Assembly (NCBI RefSeq): GCF_017302275.1
Contig: NZ_JAFLDR010000005.1
Span: 89,457 to 153,456 of the forward strand
Source of the DNA: Sulfuritalea sp.
Lineage (GTDB): Bacteria > Pseudomonadota > Gammaproteobacteria > Burkholderiales > Rhodocyclaceae
Reading direction: 5' to 3'
Length of the DNA stretch: 64,000 nucleotides
Position numbers and translations under genes: made by a program. The notes under the pieces are model-generated. The model ran no database searches, had not been told where the DNA came from, and saw nothing but the letters and a program-made list of their open reading frames with translations. How positions within the stretch are numbered: the first letter of the stretch is position 1; each line of letters opens with the position of its first letter. Shown one piece after another: positions 28,774 through 37,310 of the stretch.

Positions 28774-28850
28774 TGGGGAGTCGCCAAGTTGGTTAAGGCA
28801 CTGGATTTTGATTCCAGCATGCGAAGGTTCGAATCCTTCCTCCCCAGCCA
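28774..28850 (+). tRNA. tRNA-Gln (anticodon UUG)
   Basis: The cloverleaf closes: acceptor TGGGGAG/CTCCCCA, anticodon stem CTGGA/TCCAG around a TTTTGAT loop with anticodon TTG, T-arm GAAGG-TTCGAAT-CCTTC, discriminator G and encoded CCA. Confidence 0.95.
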
Positions 28851-28908
28851 ACCCTTCACGGATAGCGCCGGCGTTATTCCTCCTTCCGCTTGACCTGAGC
28901 AGACCGAC

Positions 28909-29859
28909 ATGGCCTACGACAGCCTGATGGTTTTTACCGGCAACGCCAATCCCAAGCTGGCGGCCGATGTGGTCAAGCGCCTTAACATCTCGCTGGGCCG
29001 CGCCAACGTCGGGCGCTTTTCCGATGGCGAGGTCAGCTGCGAAATCCTCGAGCACGTGCGCGGCCATGACGTGTTCGTGCTGCAATCGACCTGCAATCCG
29101 ACCAACGACAACCTGATGGAACTGATGGTCATGGTCGACGCGCTGAAGCGTGCCTCGGCCGGGCGCATCACTGCCGCCATCCCCTATTTCGGCTACGCCC
29201 GGCAGGACCGCCGGACGCGTTCGGCGCGCGTCGCGATCACGGCCAAGGTGGTCGCCAACATGCTGCAGACCGTCGGCGTGCAGCGCGTGCTGACGGTCGA
29301 CCTGCACGCCGACCAGATCCAGGGCTTTTTCGACATTCCGGTGGACAACATCTACGCCGCGCCCATCCTGCTCGGCGACATCTGGCGCCAGCGCCATGAA
29401 GACCTGCTGGTGGTGTCGCCCGACGTCGGCGGCGTGGTCCGCGCGCGGGCACTGGCCAAGCGCCTTGAATCCGACCTGGCGATCATCGACAAGCGGCGGC
29501 CGAAGGCCAACGTGTCGGAAGTCATGAACATCATCGGCGAAGTCGATGGCCGCACCTGCGTCATCATGGACGACATGGTCGATACCGCCGGCACCCTGTG
29601 CAAGGCCGCGCAGGCCCTCAAGGAGCATGGCGCCAAGCGCGTCCTGGCCTACTGTACCCACCCGGTGCTGTCGGGCAGCGCCGTGTCGCGCATCATGGGC
29701 TCGGAACTCGACGAACTGGTGGTCACCGACACCATTCCGCTGTCGGACGACGCGCGCGCCTGCGAGCGCATCCGCCAGATTTCGATCGCCGAACTGATGG
29801 CGGAGACCATGCTGCGCATCAGCAACGAGTCGTCCGTCTCATCGCTTTTCATGGATTGA
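28909..29859 (+). CDS. prs: Ribose-phosphate pyrophosphokinase
   Basis: A 316-residue class I PRPP synthase; it makes PRPP from ribose-5-phosphate and ATP for nucleotides, His and Trp. Motifs: [33 protein letters not shown], the flexible loop [21 protein letters not shown] and the PRPP loop [14 protein letters not shown]. Length standard. Confidence 0.97.
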   Translation: MAYDSLMVFTGNANPKLAADVVKRLNISLGRANVGRFSDGEVSCEILEHVRGHDVFVLQSTCNPTNDNLMELMVMVDALKRASAGRITAAIPYFGYARQDRRTRSARVAITAKVVANMLQTVGVQRVLTVDLHADQIQGFFDIPVDNIYAAPILLGDIWRQRHEDLLVVSPDVGGVVRARALAKRLESDLAIIDKRRPKANVSEVMNIIGEVDGRTCVIMDDMVDTAGTLCKAAQALKEHGAKRVLAYCTHPVLSGSAVSRIMGSELDELVVTDTIPLSDDARACERIRQISIAELMAETMLRISNESSVSSLFMD

Positions 29860-29922
29860 TTTTCCCCCTGGCCTGGTCGCGGGCGAGGGATTTCACCCTG
29901 GCAGTACTTAACGGAGCAAATC

Positions 29923-30582
29923 ATGCAACTTGAATTCAATGCAAACAAGCGCGATGGACAGGGCACTGGAGCGAGCCGCCGCCTGCGTCGCACCGGCCGG
30001 GTTCCCGGCATCATCTATGGCGGCAGCGCGAAACCGCAGCAGATCGACATCGACCACAACGAGCTGTTCCAGCTGCTGCGCAAGGAGGCCTTCTATTCCT
30101 CCGTGCTTAACGCCAACGTCGAGGGCGCCAAGGAAATGTGTCTGCTGCGCGACGTGCAGCGCCACCCGTACCGCCCGGTCATCCTGCACGTCGATTTCCA
30201 GCGCGTCGACGCCACGCACAAGATCCACCAGAAAGTGCCGCTGCACTTCATCAATGCCGACATCGCTCCGGGCGTCAAGCTGGGCGGCGGCATGGTGTCG
30301 CACGTCATGAACGACGTCGACGTCAAGTGCCTGCCGGGCGACCTGCCGGCCTTCATCGAAGTTGACCTGAAGGATCTCGCTTCCGGCAATTCGATCCACG
30401 TTTCGCAGCTCGTTTTGCCCAAGGGCGTCGAGGTCGCGCATCACGGCGAAGGGGATCCGGTGGTCGCCACCATCATGATGAAGGGCGGCAGTGCGGTTGA
30501 AGAAGCCGAAGCCGCTCCGGTGGTCGTGGCGCCTGCCGCCGCGGCTCCCGCCAAGAAGGCCGAGCGCGTCGACAAGAGATAA
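29923..30582 (+). CDS. rplY: 50S ribosomal protein L25/general stress protein Ctc
   Basis: A 219-residue long-form L25 (TL5/CTC): an N-terminal 5S rRNA-binding domain (KRDGQGTGASRRLRRTGRVP) and a C-terminal beta domain, with an Ala/Pro/Lys tail. GGAG lies 8-11 nt before the ATG. Between prs and pth, as in most proteobacteria. Confidence 0.95.
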   Translation: MQLEFNANKRDGQGTGASRRLRRTGRVPGIIYGGSAKPQQIDIDHNELFQLLRKEAFYSSVLNANVEGAKEMCLLRDVQRHPYRPVILHVDFQRVDATHKIHQKVPLHFINADIAPGVKLGGGMVSHVMNDVDVKCLPGDLPAFIEVDLKDLASGNSIHVSQLVLPKGVEVAHHGEGDPVVATIMMKGGSAVEEAEAAPVVVAPAAAAPAKKAERVDKR

Positions 30583-30585
30583 TCC

Positions 30586-31191
30586 TTGCAGGCACGTTTG
30601 CGCCTGATCGTCGGCCTCGGCAACCCCGGGGCCGAATACGCTGAAACCCGGCACAACGCCGGGTTTTGGTTTTGTGAGCGCCTGGCGCGCGAACTCGGTG
30701 CGTCCTTCACCCGCGAATCGCGCTACCACGGCTTTGTCGCCAGGTTGCGGCTGGATGGCGAGGATCTTTGGTTCTTGATGCCGCAGACCTTCATGAACCG
30801 TTCCGGCCAGGCGGTGCGCGCGCTGACCCAGTTCTTTCGCATCGAAGCCGCGGAAATACTGGTGCTGCATGACGAACTCGACCTGCCGCCGGGCCAGATG
30901 CGGCTCAAGTTCGGCGGCGGCCTCGGCGGTCACAACGGTCTCAAGGACATTACCGCGCACCTCGGCACGCAGGACTACTGGCGCCTGCGCATCGGCATCG
31001 GCCACCCCGGCGACCGCGACGAAGTCGTGAACTACGTGCTCAAGCCGCCGCGCCGCGAGGAGTGCGAGGAAATCGACGCGGCGCTGGACCGTGCGCTGCT
31101 GGCCTGGCCGACGCTGGCGAAGGGCGAGTTCAACGCGGCGACGCAGAAGATCAATACCGTGCCCAAGTTGGCACCCAAGGAAACCCCATGA
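30586..31191 (+). CDS. pth: Peptidyl-tRNA hydrolase
   Basis: A 201-residue Pth that frees stalled peptidyl-tRNAs. [20 protein letters not shown] holds the catalytic His; [13 protein letters not shown] and [13 protein letters not shown] follow (Asn and Asp of the active site), then [13 protein letters not shown]. Start is TTG 30586, three bases after the rplY stop. The 3' end overlaps ychF by 4 bp. Confidence 0.96.
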   Translation: MQARLRLIVGLGNPGAEYAETRHNAGFWFCERLARELGASFTRESRYHGFVARLRLDGEDLWFLMPQTFMNRSGQAVRALTQFFRIEAAEILVLHDELDLPPGQMRLKFGGGLGGHNGLKDITAHLGTQDYWRLRIGIGHPGDRDEVVNYVLKPPRREECEEIDAALDRALLAWPTLAKGEFNAATQKINTVPKLAPKETP

Positions 31192-32282
31192 GCCTCAAAT
31201 GCGGCATCGTCGGCTTGCCCAACGTCGGCAAGTCCACCCTCTTCAACGCGCTGACCAAGTCCGGCATTGCGGCGGAGAACTATCCCTTCTGCACCATCGA
31301 GCCCAACGTCGGCATCGTCGAAGTGCCGGATGAACGGCTCAAGGCGCTCTCGGCGATCGTCAAGCCGCAGAAGATCCAGCCTGCCATCGTCGAGTTCGTC
31401 GACATCGCCGGCCTTGTCGCCGGTGCCAGCAAGGGCGAGGGCTTGGGCAACCAGTTCCTCGCCAACATCCGCGAGACCGACGCCGTGGTGCACGTCGTGC
31501 GCTGCTTCGCTGACGACAACGTGGTGCACGTTGCCGGCCGCATCGACCCGCTGCACGACATCGAGGTGATCGATACGGAACTGGCGCTGGCCGACATGGC
31601 GACGGTGGAAAAGGCGCTCAATCGCTACACCAAGCAGGCCAAGGCCGGCGGCGACAAGGAAGCCAAGCTCCTGGCGGCTGTGCTGGAGAAATGCATGGCG
31701 CAACTCGACCAGGGCAAGCCGGTGCGCGCGCTCGACCTGTCGAAGGAAGAGAGGGCCAACCTGCGCCAGTTCTTCCTCATCACCGCCAAGCCGGTGCTCT
31801 ATGTGGCGAACGTCAAGGACGACGGGTTCGAGAACAACCCGCACCTCGACGTGGTGCGCGCCCATGCCGCCAGGGAAGGCGCCGACGTGGTGCCGCTGTG
31901 CGCCGCGATCGAAGCCGAGATCGCCGACCTCGAGGACGACGAAAAGCAGATGTTCCTCGCCGACATGGGCCTCGAGGAACCGGGCCTCAACCGCCTGATC
32001 CGCGCCGGCTACCACCTGCTCGGCCTGCAGACCTACTTCACCGCCGGCGTCAAGGAAGTGCGCGCCTGGACCATCCACAAGGGCGACTCGGCGCCGCAGG
32101 CCGCCGGCGTGATCCACACCGATTTCGAAAAGGGCTTCATCCGCGCCCAGACCATCGCCTTCGAGGACTTCATTGCCTGCAAGGGCGAGGCGGGTGCCAA
32201 AGAAGCCGGCAAGATGCGCGCCGAAGGCAAGGACTACGTCGTCAAGGATGGCGACGTCATGAACTTCCTGTTCAACGTCTAA
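31188..32282 (+). CDS. ychF: Redox-regulated ribosome-binding ATPase YchF
   Basis: A 364-residue Obg-family P-loop ATPase. G1 [16 protein letters not shown]3 [20 protein letters not shown], and the family-specific NVKD replaces the GTPase NKxD, giving ATP preference. The C-terminal TGS domain ([17 protein letters not shown]-like region) ends with [14 protein letters not shown]. It overlaps pth (ATGA). Confidence 0.96.
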   Translation: MSLKCGIVGLPNVGKSTLFNALTKSGIAAENYPFCTIEPNVGIVEVPDERLKALSAIVKPQKIQPAIVEFVDIAGLVAGASKGEGLGNQFLANIRETDAVVHVVRCFADDNVVHVAGRIDPLHDIEVIDTELALADMATVEKALNRYTKQAKAGGDKEAKLLAAVLEKCMAQLDQGKPVRALDLSKEERANLRQFFLITAKPVLYVANVKDDGFENNPHLDVVRAHAAREGADVVPLCAAIEAEIADLEDDEKQMFLADMGLEEPGLNRLIRAGYHLLGLQTYFTAGVKEVRAWTIHKGDSAPQAAGVIHTDFEKGFIRAQTIAFEDFIACKGEAGAKEAGKMRAEGKDYVVKDGDVMNFLFNV

Positions 32283-32297
32283 GGCCCCGAAAGTCTT

Positions 32298-32318
32298 GTC
32301 TCCGGCTCAGCCGGAGAC
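32298..32318. terminator. Hairpin after ychF, probable terminator
   Basis: GTCTCCGGCT and AGCCGGAGAC form a 10-bp inverted repeat around one base. No T-run follows; it may be a weak or Rho-assisted terminator. Confidence 0.5.
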
Positions 32319-32329
32319 GGTGTCCCCCG

Positions 32330-32376
32330 AAAGTCGGCGCCCCACGGGGACCTCCTATGGTCGCTGGCGGCACGGC
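32330..32376 (+). repeat. Dispersed repeat, long form, copy L2
   Basis: A 47-nt copy between ychF and the PAS sensor gene, ending 13 bp before that gene's stop codon. It has a few differences from L1/L4 in the central block (CCTCCTATGG). Confidence 0.85.
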
Positions 32377-32388
32377 GTGTTGCCAGCC

Positions 32389-33381
32389 TCAGGCCGGATG
32401 TTTATTGCGTTCGCGCTGTCGGTTGGCGACCGTCTGGGTGATGTCGGTGATAACCCAGACAGTCTGCCCGGGCCTGCCGGTCATGCGGCGCCCGGACAGT
32501 TCCGCCCAGAACTGCCCGCCGTCTGCGCGGCGCAGGCGGTACATGCCGTTCACCGGGCTCCCCGATTCGAGCGCCCGCGTGTGGTCGGCGAGAAACAGCC
32601 CGGCCTCGGCCTGGCCGACGAAATGCTGGTCGAGCCTTGAGCCGGAAAGGTCCTGCAGGCGGCGGCCCAGCAGTTCGCCCAGCCGCATGTTGCATTTGGC
32701 GATTTGACGGTTATCGAGCACGGCGATGCCACTCGGCGAGGAATCGAAGATCGCCTGCTGTTCGGCCAGCAGGATGTCCGCTTCGGCGCTGTGCCGCAGG
32801 ATCCGCGTCGCTGACTGGTAGAGCGTGCGTTGCACGATGATGAACACCGCGATGCAACTGGCGGCCGCGATGACCGGCCACTGCGCGCCGGTACCGAGGG
32901 TGAGGACATAGGTGGCGACCGCCGGCCCCAGGATCGGAATGATGAAAAGCCAGAAGGTGACGTTGCTCACCGCGACGAAGACCGAACCGGTAAAGGCCGT
33001 GATCACCGCCATCATGGCGACGAACATCTGCGCATCGGGGTGGGTCGCGGGCGGGTAGAGCGGGCCGAACAGTGCGCCCCAACCCAGGCTGGCGAGCATC
33101 GCGCCGGTGGCGAACGACCATTCCCAGCGGCGAACAGAGGCGCCTTGCCGCTCGGCCTTGCCGAACATGTACCAGAGCCAGGCCTGCATTGCCGAGACCG
33201 AAAGCATGTAGGCGGTCCATTGCTTGAGCAGTTCCAGGCCGGTCGTTTCGAACAGCACCAGGAAACAGAGGAAGATCCCTATCAATGCGGCGACGATGCC
33301 GGACGGCAGGCGACTGTAGAGCATCTCGACGCGGCGCACTTCCGCGTCGTCGCCGCTTCCGGGGGGCGGGTCGTTGTTCAT
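32389..33381 (-). CDS. Membrane PAS-domain sensor without output domain
   Basis: A 330-residue protein: about five or six membrane segments in residues 30-190 (for example GIVAALIGIFLCFLVLF and VPVIAAASCIAVFIIV-like), then one PAS domain (IFDSSPSGIAVLDNRQIAKC ... QTVWVITDITQTV). Such architecture normally continues into GGDEF/EAL or a kinase; here the frame stops about 15 residues after the PAS domain, right next to a long dispersed repeat. It may be a truncated diguanylate cyclase or a stand-alone sensor. Confidence 0.75.
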   Translation of the reverse strand: MNNDPPPGSGDDAEVRRVEMLYSRLPSGIVAALIGIFLCFLVLFETTGLELLKQWTAYMLSVSAMQAWLWYMFGKAERQGASVRRWEWSFATGAMLASLGWGALFGPLYPPATHPDAQMFVAMMAVITAFTGSVFVAVSNVTFWLFIIPILGPAVATYVLTLGTGAQWPVIAAASCIAVFIIVQRTLYQSATRILRHSAEADILLAEQQAIFDSSPSGIAVLDNRQIAKCNMRLGELLGRRLQDLSGSRLDQHFVGQAEAGLFLADHTRALESGSPVNGMYRLRRADGGQFWAELSGRRMTGRPGQTVWVITDITQTVANRQRERNKHPA

Positions 33382-33428
33382 GGCCGTTTTTCCCCGGCGA
33401 TCGGACTCATGGCACGGCTTGCCCGAGG

Positions 33429-33797
33429 TCAGGCGACTCCCTGCTGCCCTGCAATCTCGGCGCGCACCGTATCCATGTCGAGCGCCATGGCCTGTTCGAT
33501 GAGCTGTTCGAAGGCGGGGCCGGGCAGTGCGCCGGCTTCGGAATAAATGATGATCTGGTCACGGAAGATCATCAGCGTGGGGATCGAGCGGATGTTGAAG
33601 GCGCCGGCGATTTCCTGCTGTTCCTCGGTGTTTACCTTGGCAAAGACGATTTCCGGCTGCTTTTCCGAGACGGCTTCGAAGGTAGGCGCGAAGCCGCGGC
33701 AGGGCGCACACCAGGGTGCCCAGAAGTCTACGATCACGGTGGCGTTGTCGTTGATGGTCTGTTGAAAGTTTTCGGTGTTGAGTTCCAGCGTGGCCAT
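33429..33797 (-). CDS. Thioredoxin-family protein with WCAPC active site
   Basis: A 122-residue single thioredoxin fold; active site W29-C30-A31-P32-C33 instead of the WCGPC of TrxA, and cis-Pro in RSIPTLMIF. It has a 15-residue C-terminal extension and no signal peptide. It acts in the cytosol. The Gly-to-Ala change alters redox potential in related enzymes; whether this is the main thioredoxin cannot be told. Confidence 0.88.
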   Translation of the reverse strand: MATLELNTENFQQTINDNATVIVDFWAPWCAPCRGFAPTFEAVSEKQPEIVFAKVNTEEQQEIAGAFNIRSIPTLMIFRDQIIIYSEAGALPGPAFEQLIEQAMALDMDTVRAEIAGQQGVA

Positions 33798-33869
33798 GGG
33801 CGGCTCCCAGATGAATTGAATCGCTTGAATCCTACCGTTTTGCCCGATGCCGTGCTATCACTCTGCCCA

Positions 33870-34778
33870 ATGATTGCCCTCCCGCTTCCTTATCGTGGCC
33901 GCTTCGCGCCGTCGCCCACCGGGCCGCTGCATTTCGGCTCGCTGGTGGCCGCCACCGGATCCTTCCTCGAGGCCCGCAGTCGCGGCGGCGAGTGGCTGTT
34001 GCGCATGGAAGACGTGGATCTGCCGCGCTGCTCGACGGCGGCGGCCGACGAGATCCTGCACACGCTTGAAGCTTTCGGTTTTGCCTGGGACGGAGAGGAG
34101 GTCTGGCAGAGCCGGCGTGGCGCGGCGTATGCCGCTGCGCTGGAACGCCTGCGGGCGGCGCGCCGGGTGTTCCCCTGCGCCTGCACCCGTCGCGAACTGG
34201 CCGACTCGGCCATCGCTCCCGACGGCGCCGCCATCTATCCCGGCACCTGCCGCGACGGCCTGCCGTCAGGTCGCACGGCGCGATCCTGGCGGCTGCGCGT
34301 GGGCGACGCCCGCGTCGGCTTCGACGACGCGATCCAGGGGAGGATCGAAAGCGATCTGGTGCGCGAGGCAGGCGACTTCGTCCTCTTGCGCGCCGACGGC
34401 CTGCATGCCTATCAGCTGGCGGTGGTGGTGGACGACGCCGCGGCCGGCATCACCGACGTGGTGCGCGGCGCCGACCTGCTGACATCGACCGCGCGCCAGA
34501 TCTTCCTGCAACAATGCCTGGGGTTCGCGACACCTTCCTACGCCCACCTGCCGGTGGTGGTGAATGCCGCCGGCGAGAAGTTGTCCAAGCAGACCCTGGC
34601 GCCACCGCTGGATGCCCGACATCCGGCGCAGGCCCTGGTTGCCGCGCTGCGCTTCCTCGGTCAGGCGCCGCCCGCCGATCTGGCCCTGGCCGGAGTCGAT
34701 GACGTCTGGCGCTGGGCGCTGGCAAACTGGCGCCTGGATCGCGTGCCGCGCGGGCCGTTGCCGTTCCCGGTGGCATAA
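33870..34778 (+). CDS. gluQ: Glutamyl-Q tRNA(Asp) synthetase
   Basis: A 302-residue GluRS-like enzyme without anticodon-binding domain that glutamylates queuosine in tRNA-Asp. GRFAPSPTGPLHFGSLVAAT contains the HIGH-like motif (HFGS), GEKLSKQT the KMSKS-like motif, and CACTRREL...YPGTCRDG the zinc site. Start ATG 33870 begins MIALPLPYRGRFAPS; the longer reading enters the antisense of the thioredoxin gene. queE in the same window supplies a queuosine precursor step. Confidence 0.94.
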   Translation: MIALPLPYRGRFAPSPTGPLHFGSLVAATGSFLEARSRGGEWLLRMEDVDLPRCSTAAADEILHTLEAFGFAWDGEEVWQSRRGAAYAAALERLRAARRVFPCACTRRELADSAIAPDGAAIYPGTCRDGLPSGRTARSWRLRVGDARVGFDDAIQGRIESDLVREAGDFVLLRADGLHAYQLAVVVDDAAAGITDVVRGADLLTSTARQIFLQQCLGFATPSYAHLPVVVNAAGEKLSKQTLAPPLDARHPAQALVAALRFLGQAPPADLALAGVDDVWRWALANWRLDRVPRGPLPFPVA

Positions 34779-34804
34779 TCGGCCACGGACAGGAGGTGTG
34801 CCAC

Positions 34805-35287
34805 ATGCTCGTCGATGACGTTGCCGGTTTGCGCCGGGTACTGCAGGGCAATCGGGTGATCGCCGTGGTCGGCCTCTCGCCGAGCTGGAATCGTCCCAGC
34901 TATTTCGCCGCCAAGTACATGCTCGAACACGGTTATACGGTGATCCCGGTGAATCCCTCCGCGCCGGAGATACTCGGCCAGAAGAGCTATCCCGACCTCG
35001 CTTCGATTCCCGTCGAAGTGGACATGGTCGACGTGTTTCGCAAGGCGCAGGATGCCGGGCCGATCGCCGACGAGGCAATTCGCATCGGCGCCAAATGCCT
35101 CTGGCTGCAACTCGGCGTGATCAACCGCGAAGCGGCCGAACGCGCCGCAACCGCCGGGCTCGACGTGGTGATGGACCGCTGCGTGAAGATCGAATACGCG
35201 CGCCTGTTCGGCGGCCTCAACTATGCCGGTGTCAATACGCGCGTGATCTCGTCCAAACGGCCGCCCTGCCCGCCGCTGATGCAATAG
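34805..35287 (+). CDS. CoA-binding domain protein (YccU family)
   Basis: A 160-residue Rossmann-fold protein. IAVVGLSPSWNRPSYFAAKYML and VIPVNPSAPEILGQKSYPDL are the CoA-binding signature; CVKIEYARLFGG is conserved near the end. Function unknown in the family. ATG 34805 is chosen because AGGAGGTG sits 8 nt upstream; the GTG at 34796 is inside that ribosome-binding site. Confidence 0.9.
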   Translation: MLVDDVAGLRRVLQGNRVIAVVGLSPSWNRPSYFAAKYMLEHGYTVIPVNPSAPEILGQKSYPDLASIPVEVDMVDVFRKAQDAGPIADEAIRIGAKCLWLQLGVINREAAERAATAGLDVVMDRCVKIEYARLFGGLNYAGVNTRVISSKRPPCPPLMQ

Positions 35288-35290
35288 GGG

Positions 35291-35959
35291 CTATTTCCCC
35301 GGGGCGTTGCCCCAAAGTACCTTGTGCAGTTGCAACTGGAAACGCAGCGGCAGGCGATCTTCGAGGATCCACTGCGCCAGTTGCGCCGGATCGATCTGGC
35401 CCTGCACCGGCGCGAACAGCACTGGACAGCGCTCGAAAAGTCGGCGCTGGCGACACGCGGATACGGCCCATTCGTAGTCCTCGCGCGAGGCGAGGACGAA
35501 TTTCAGTTCGTCGTCGGGCGCCAGCAGGTCGATATTTTCCCAGCGGTTCTTCGCAGACTCGCCCGAACCGGGGGCCTTGAGGTCGACGATGCGCGCCACG
35601 CGCGGGTCGACCGCGCCGATGTCGAGCGCGCCGCTGGTTTCCAGCGAGACCGAATGGCCGGCGTCACACAGTGCGGCCAGTAGCGGCAGGCAGGCCTTTT
35701 GCGCGAGCGGTTCGCCGCCGGTGACGCAGACCGTGGCGCAGTCGAAGGCGGCGACCCGCTGCAGGATGCCCTCGATGGCCAGCAATTCGCCGCCGCTGAA
35801 GGCGTAGGCCGTGTCGCACCAGGTGCAGCGCAGCGGGCAGCCGGTGAGGCGGATGAAAACCGTGGGCAGCCCGACGCGGCTGGATTCGCCCTGGATGGAA
35901 TGGAATATCTCGGTGACGCGCAACGCGGCATTTGCCGCGGAACCCGATGTGGCCGGCAC
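35291..35959 (-). CDS. queE: 7-carboxy-7-deazaguanine synthase
   Basis: A 222-residue radical SAM enzyme of queuosine synthesis that contracts 6-carboxytetrahydropterin to CDG. The cluster motif is C41, C45, C48 in GCPLRCTWCDT; IFHSIQGES precedes it and CVTGGEPLAQ follows. Start GTG 35959 shares one base with the cpoB stop. It closes the tol-pal run, as in Pseudomonas. A short dispersed repeat is read as CRQRRLF near residue 170. Confidence 0.95.
   Translation of the reverse strand: MPATSGSAANAALRVTEIFHSIQGESSRVGLPTVFIRLTGCPLRCTWCDTAYAFSGGELLAIEGILQRVAAFDCATVCVTGGEPLAQKACLPLLAALCDAGHSVSLETSGALDIGAVDPRVARIVDLKAPGSGESAKNRWENIDLLAPDDELKFVLASREDYEWAVSACRQRRLFERCPVLFAPVQGQIDPAQLAQWILEDRLPLRFQLQLHKVLWGNAPGK
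35437..35459 (+). repeat. Dispersed repeat, short form, copy S7
   Basis: One mismatch to the core. It is read as CRQRRLF in QueE. Confidence 0.75.
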
Positions 35960-36708
35960 TACTTCTTCTTCAGGCGCAGCTTCGCCCGTTTTCCCGGCTC
36001 GCTGTTGGGATAGCGCTCGGCGAGTTGCTCGAGCGTCGCCCGGGATGCCTTCCAGTCCTTCAACGCGTCGAAGCTCGCGACCCGGCTTTCGAGCGCGACG
36101 GGCGCCCGCTCGTCATTGGGCCAGCCGGTGGCGAACTTGCCAAACAGCTCGGCCGCCACCGCGTGGTCCTTAGCCTGGCTGTGGGCGTAGGCGCCCCAGT
36201 AGTGCGCCGAGGCGGCGAGGCTGCCGCTCGGATACGTCTTGATGAAGCCGCCGAAAGCGGTCGCCGCTTCCTTGAATTTGGCGGCCTTGAGCGCCGCCAG
36301 GGCGGCTTCGTAATCCCGCGTTTCCTGGGCCGGGTCCACCTTCGGCGCTTCCACCTTGGCTTCGACCTGCGCCTGTTCGAGCTTCCTCAGGCGATTGTCG
36401 AGATCGACGTAGAAATCCTTCTGGCGCTTCTGCGCGGCGTCCAGTTCGTGGGTCAGGACTTCGATCTGGCCACGCAGCCGGGCAAGGTCGGCCTTGATCG
36501 ATTCGACCTGGTTGGCGAAGTCGATCTGGTTGCGGCTGACGACGTCGAGGCGCTTGCCGAGCTCGGCCAGTTCGCCGCGTACTTGTCCGCGCAGCTGCTC
36601 TATCCGTTCGCGGGCCTCTTCGTCGTCGAACACGCCCGCCGCGGCGGGCAGGGGCAGCGCGGCCGCGAGCGAAAGGGCCGTCAGCAGCGCGGCCAGGCCA
36701 AGGCGCAT
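35959..36708 (-). CDS. cpoB: Cell division coordinator CpoB (YbgF)
   Basis: A 249-residue periplasmic protein: signal peptide (to about AAAG25), a coiled-coil from about 30 to 105, a linker, and C-terminal TPR repeats (YEAALAALKAAKFKEAATAF, GSLAASAHYWGAYAHSQ). It links Tol-Pal to peptidoglycan synthesis. ATG 36708 lies 2 bp after the pal stop. Confidence 0.94.
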   Translation of the reverse strand: MRLGLAALLTALSLAAALPLPAAAGVFDDEEARERIEQLRGQVRGELAELGKRLDVVSRNQIDFANQVESIKADLARLRGQIEVLTHELDAAQKRQKDFYVDLDNRLRKLEQAQVEAKVEAPKVDPAQETRDYEAALAALKAAKFKEAATAFGGFIKTYPSGSLAASAHYWGAYAHSQAKDHAVAAELFGKFATGWPNDERAPVALESRVASFDALKDWKASRATLEQLAERYPNSEPGKRAKLRLKKK

Positions 36709-36710
36709 GC

Positions 36711-37268
36711 TCAGAACTCGCCCGAGTAGAGCATGTCGCCGCGCCGGTTCTTCGCCCAGCACTCCTCGGTGGCGTCGGTGCAGGCCGGCTTTTCTTCACC
36801 AAGGCTGACGGCTTCGAGCTGGTCTTCCCTGCCGCCGAGCAGCGCCAGCGCCTTGCGCACCGCGTCGGCGCGCTTTTGCCCCAGCGCCAGGTTGTATTCG
36901 CGGCTGCCGCGCTCGTCGGCGTTGCCCTGGATCAGCATCTTCATCTTCGGGTTGGCGGCGAGGAATTTGGCGTGGGCGGTCAGCAGGGACTGGAATTCGT
37001 CCTTGACGACGTAGCTGTCGTAGTCGAAGTAGATGCTGCGCTTCGACAGCGGGCTCTTCGGATCCTTCAGCGCGGCGATGCCGTAAGGATCGATCGCCGG
37101 TCCGGGCGTGACCGGCTTGACGGCCGGGGTTTCGACCTTGACGCCGGACGGCGTGCGCGACTCGACGCCGGCGGGGTTCTGTTCGGGCGCCGGCGGTTGC
37201 GAACCGCAGGCGGCCAGCAGCAGGGTCAGGGCGGAAAGAAGCGGAAGGGTGAAGTGGCGTGCGCGCAT
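36711..37268 (-). CDS. pal: Peptidoglycan-associated lipoprotein Pal
   Basis: A 185-residue lipoprotein; lipobox LLAAC at residue 21. The OmpA-like domain includes IYFDYDSYVVKDEFQSLL and IQGNADERGSREYNLALGQ, with the Asp and Arg that bind meso-DAP. The C-terminus RRGDMLYSGEF is typical of betaproteobacterial Pal. Confidence 0.97.
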   Translation of the reverse strand: MRARHFTLPLLSALTLLLAACGSQPPAPEQNPAGVESRTPSGVKVETPAVKPVTPGPAIDPYGIAALKDPKSPLSKRSIYFDYDSYVVKDEFQSLLTAHAKFLAANPKMKMLIQGNADERGSREYNLALGQKRADAVRKALALLGGREDQLEAVSLGEEKPACTDATEECWAKNRRGDMLYSGEF

Positions 37269-37310
37269 GATGGCTTCCTTGTGATGGCGGCTGCGGATTT
37301 CTGTCGAGAC

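Noticed and set aside
25849-29661. A 1270-codon open frame on the minus strand
   Set aside because: It runs antisense to the TPR, lolB, ispE, tRNA-Gln and prs genes; the product has low-complexity GC-rich composition and no domain. Typical shadow of high-GC coding sequence.
30652-30672. CCCGGC...GCCGGG hairpin with T-run as a terminator
   Set aside because: It lies inside pth and encodes the conserved TRHNAGFWF; a terminator there would cut the gene.
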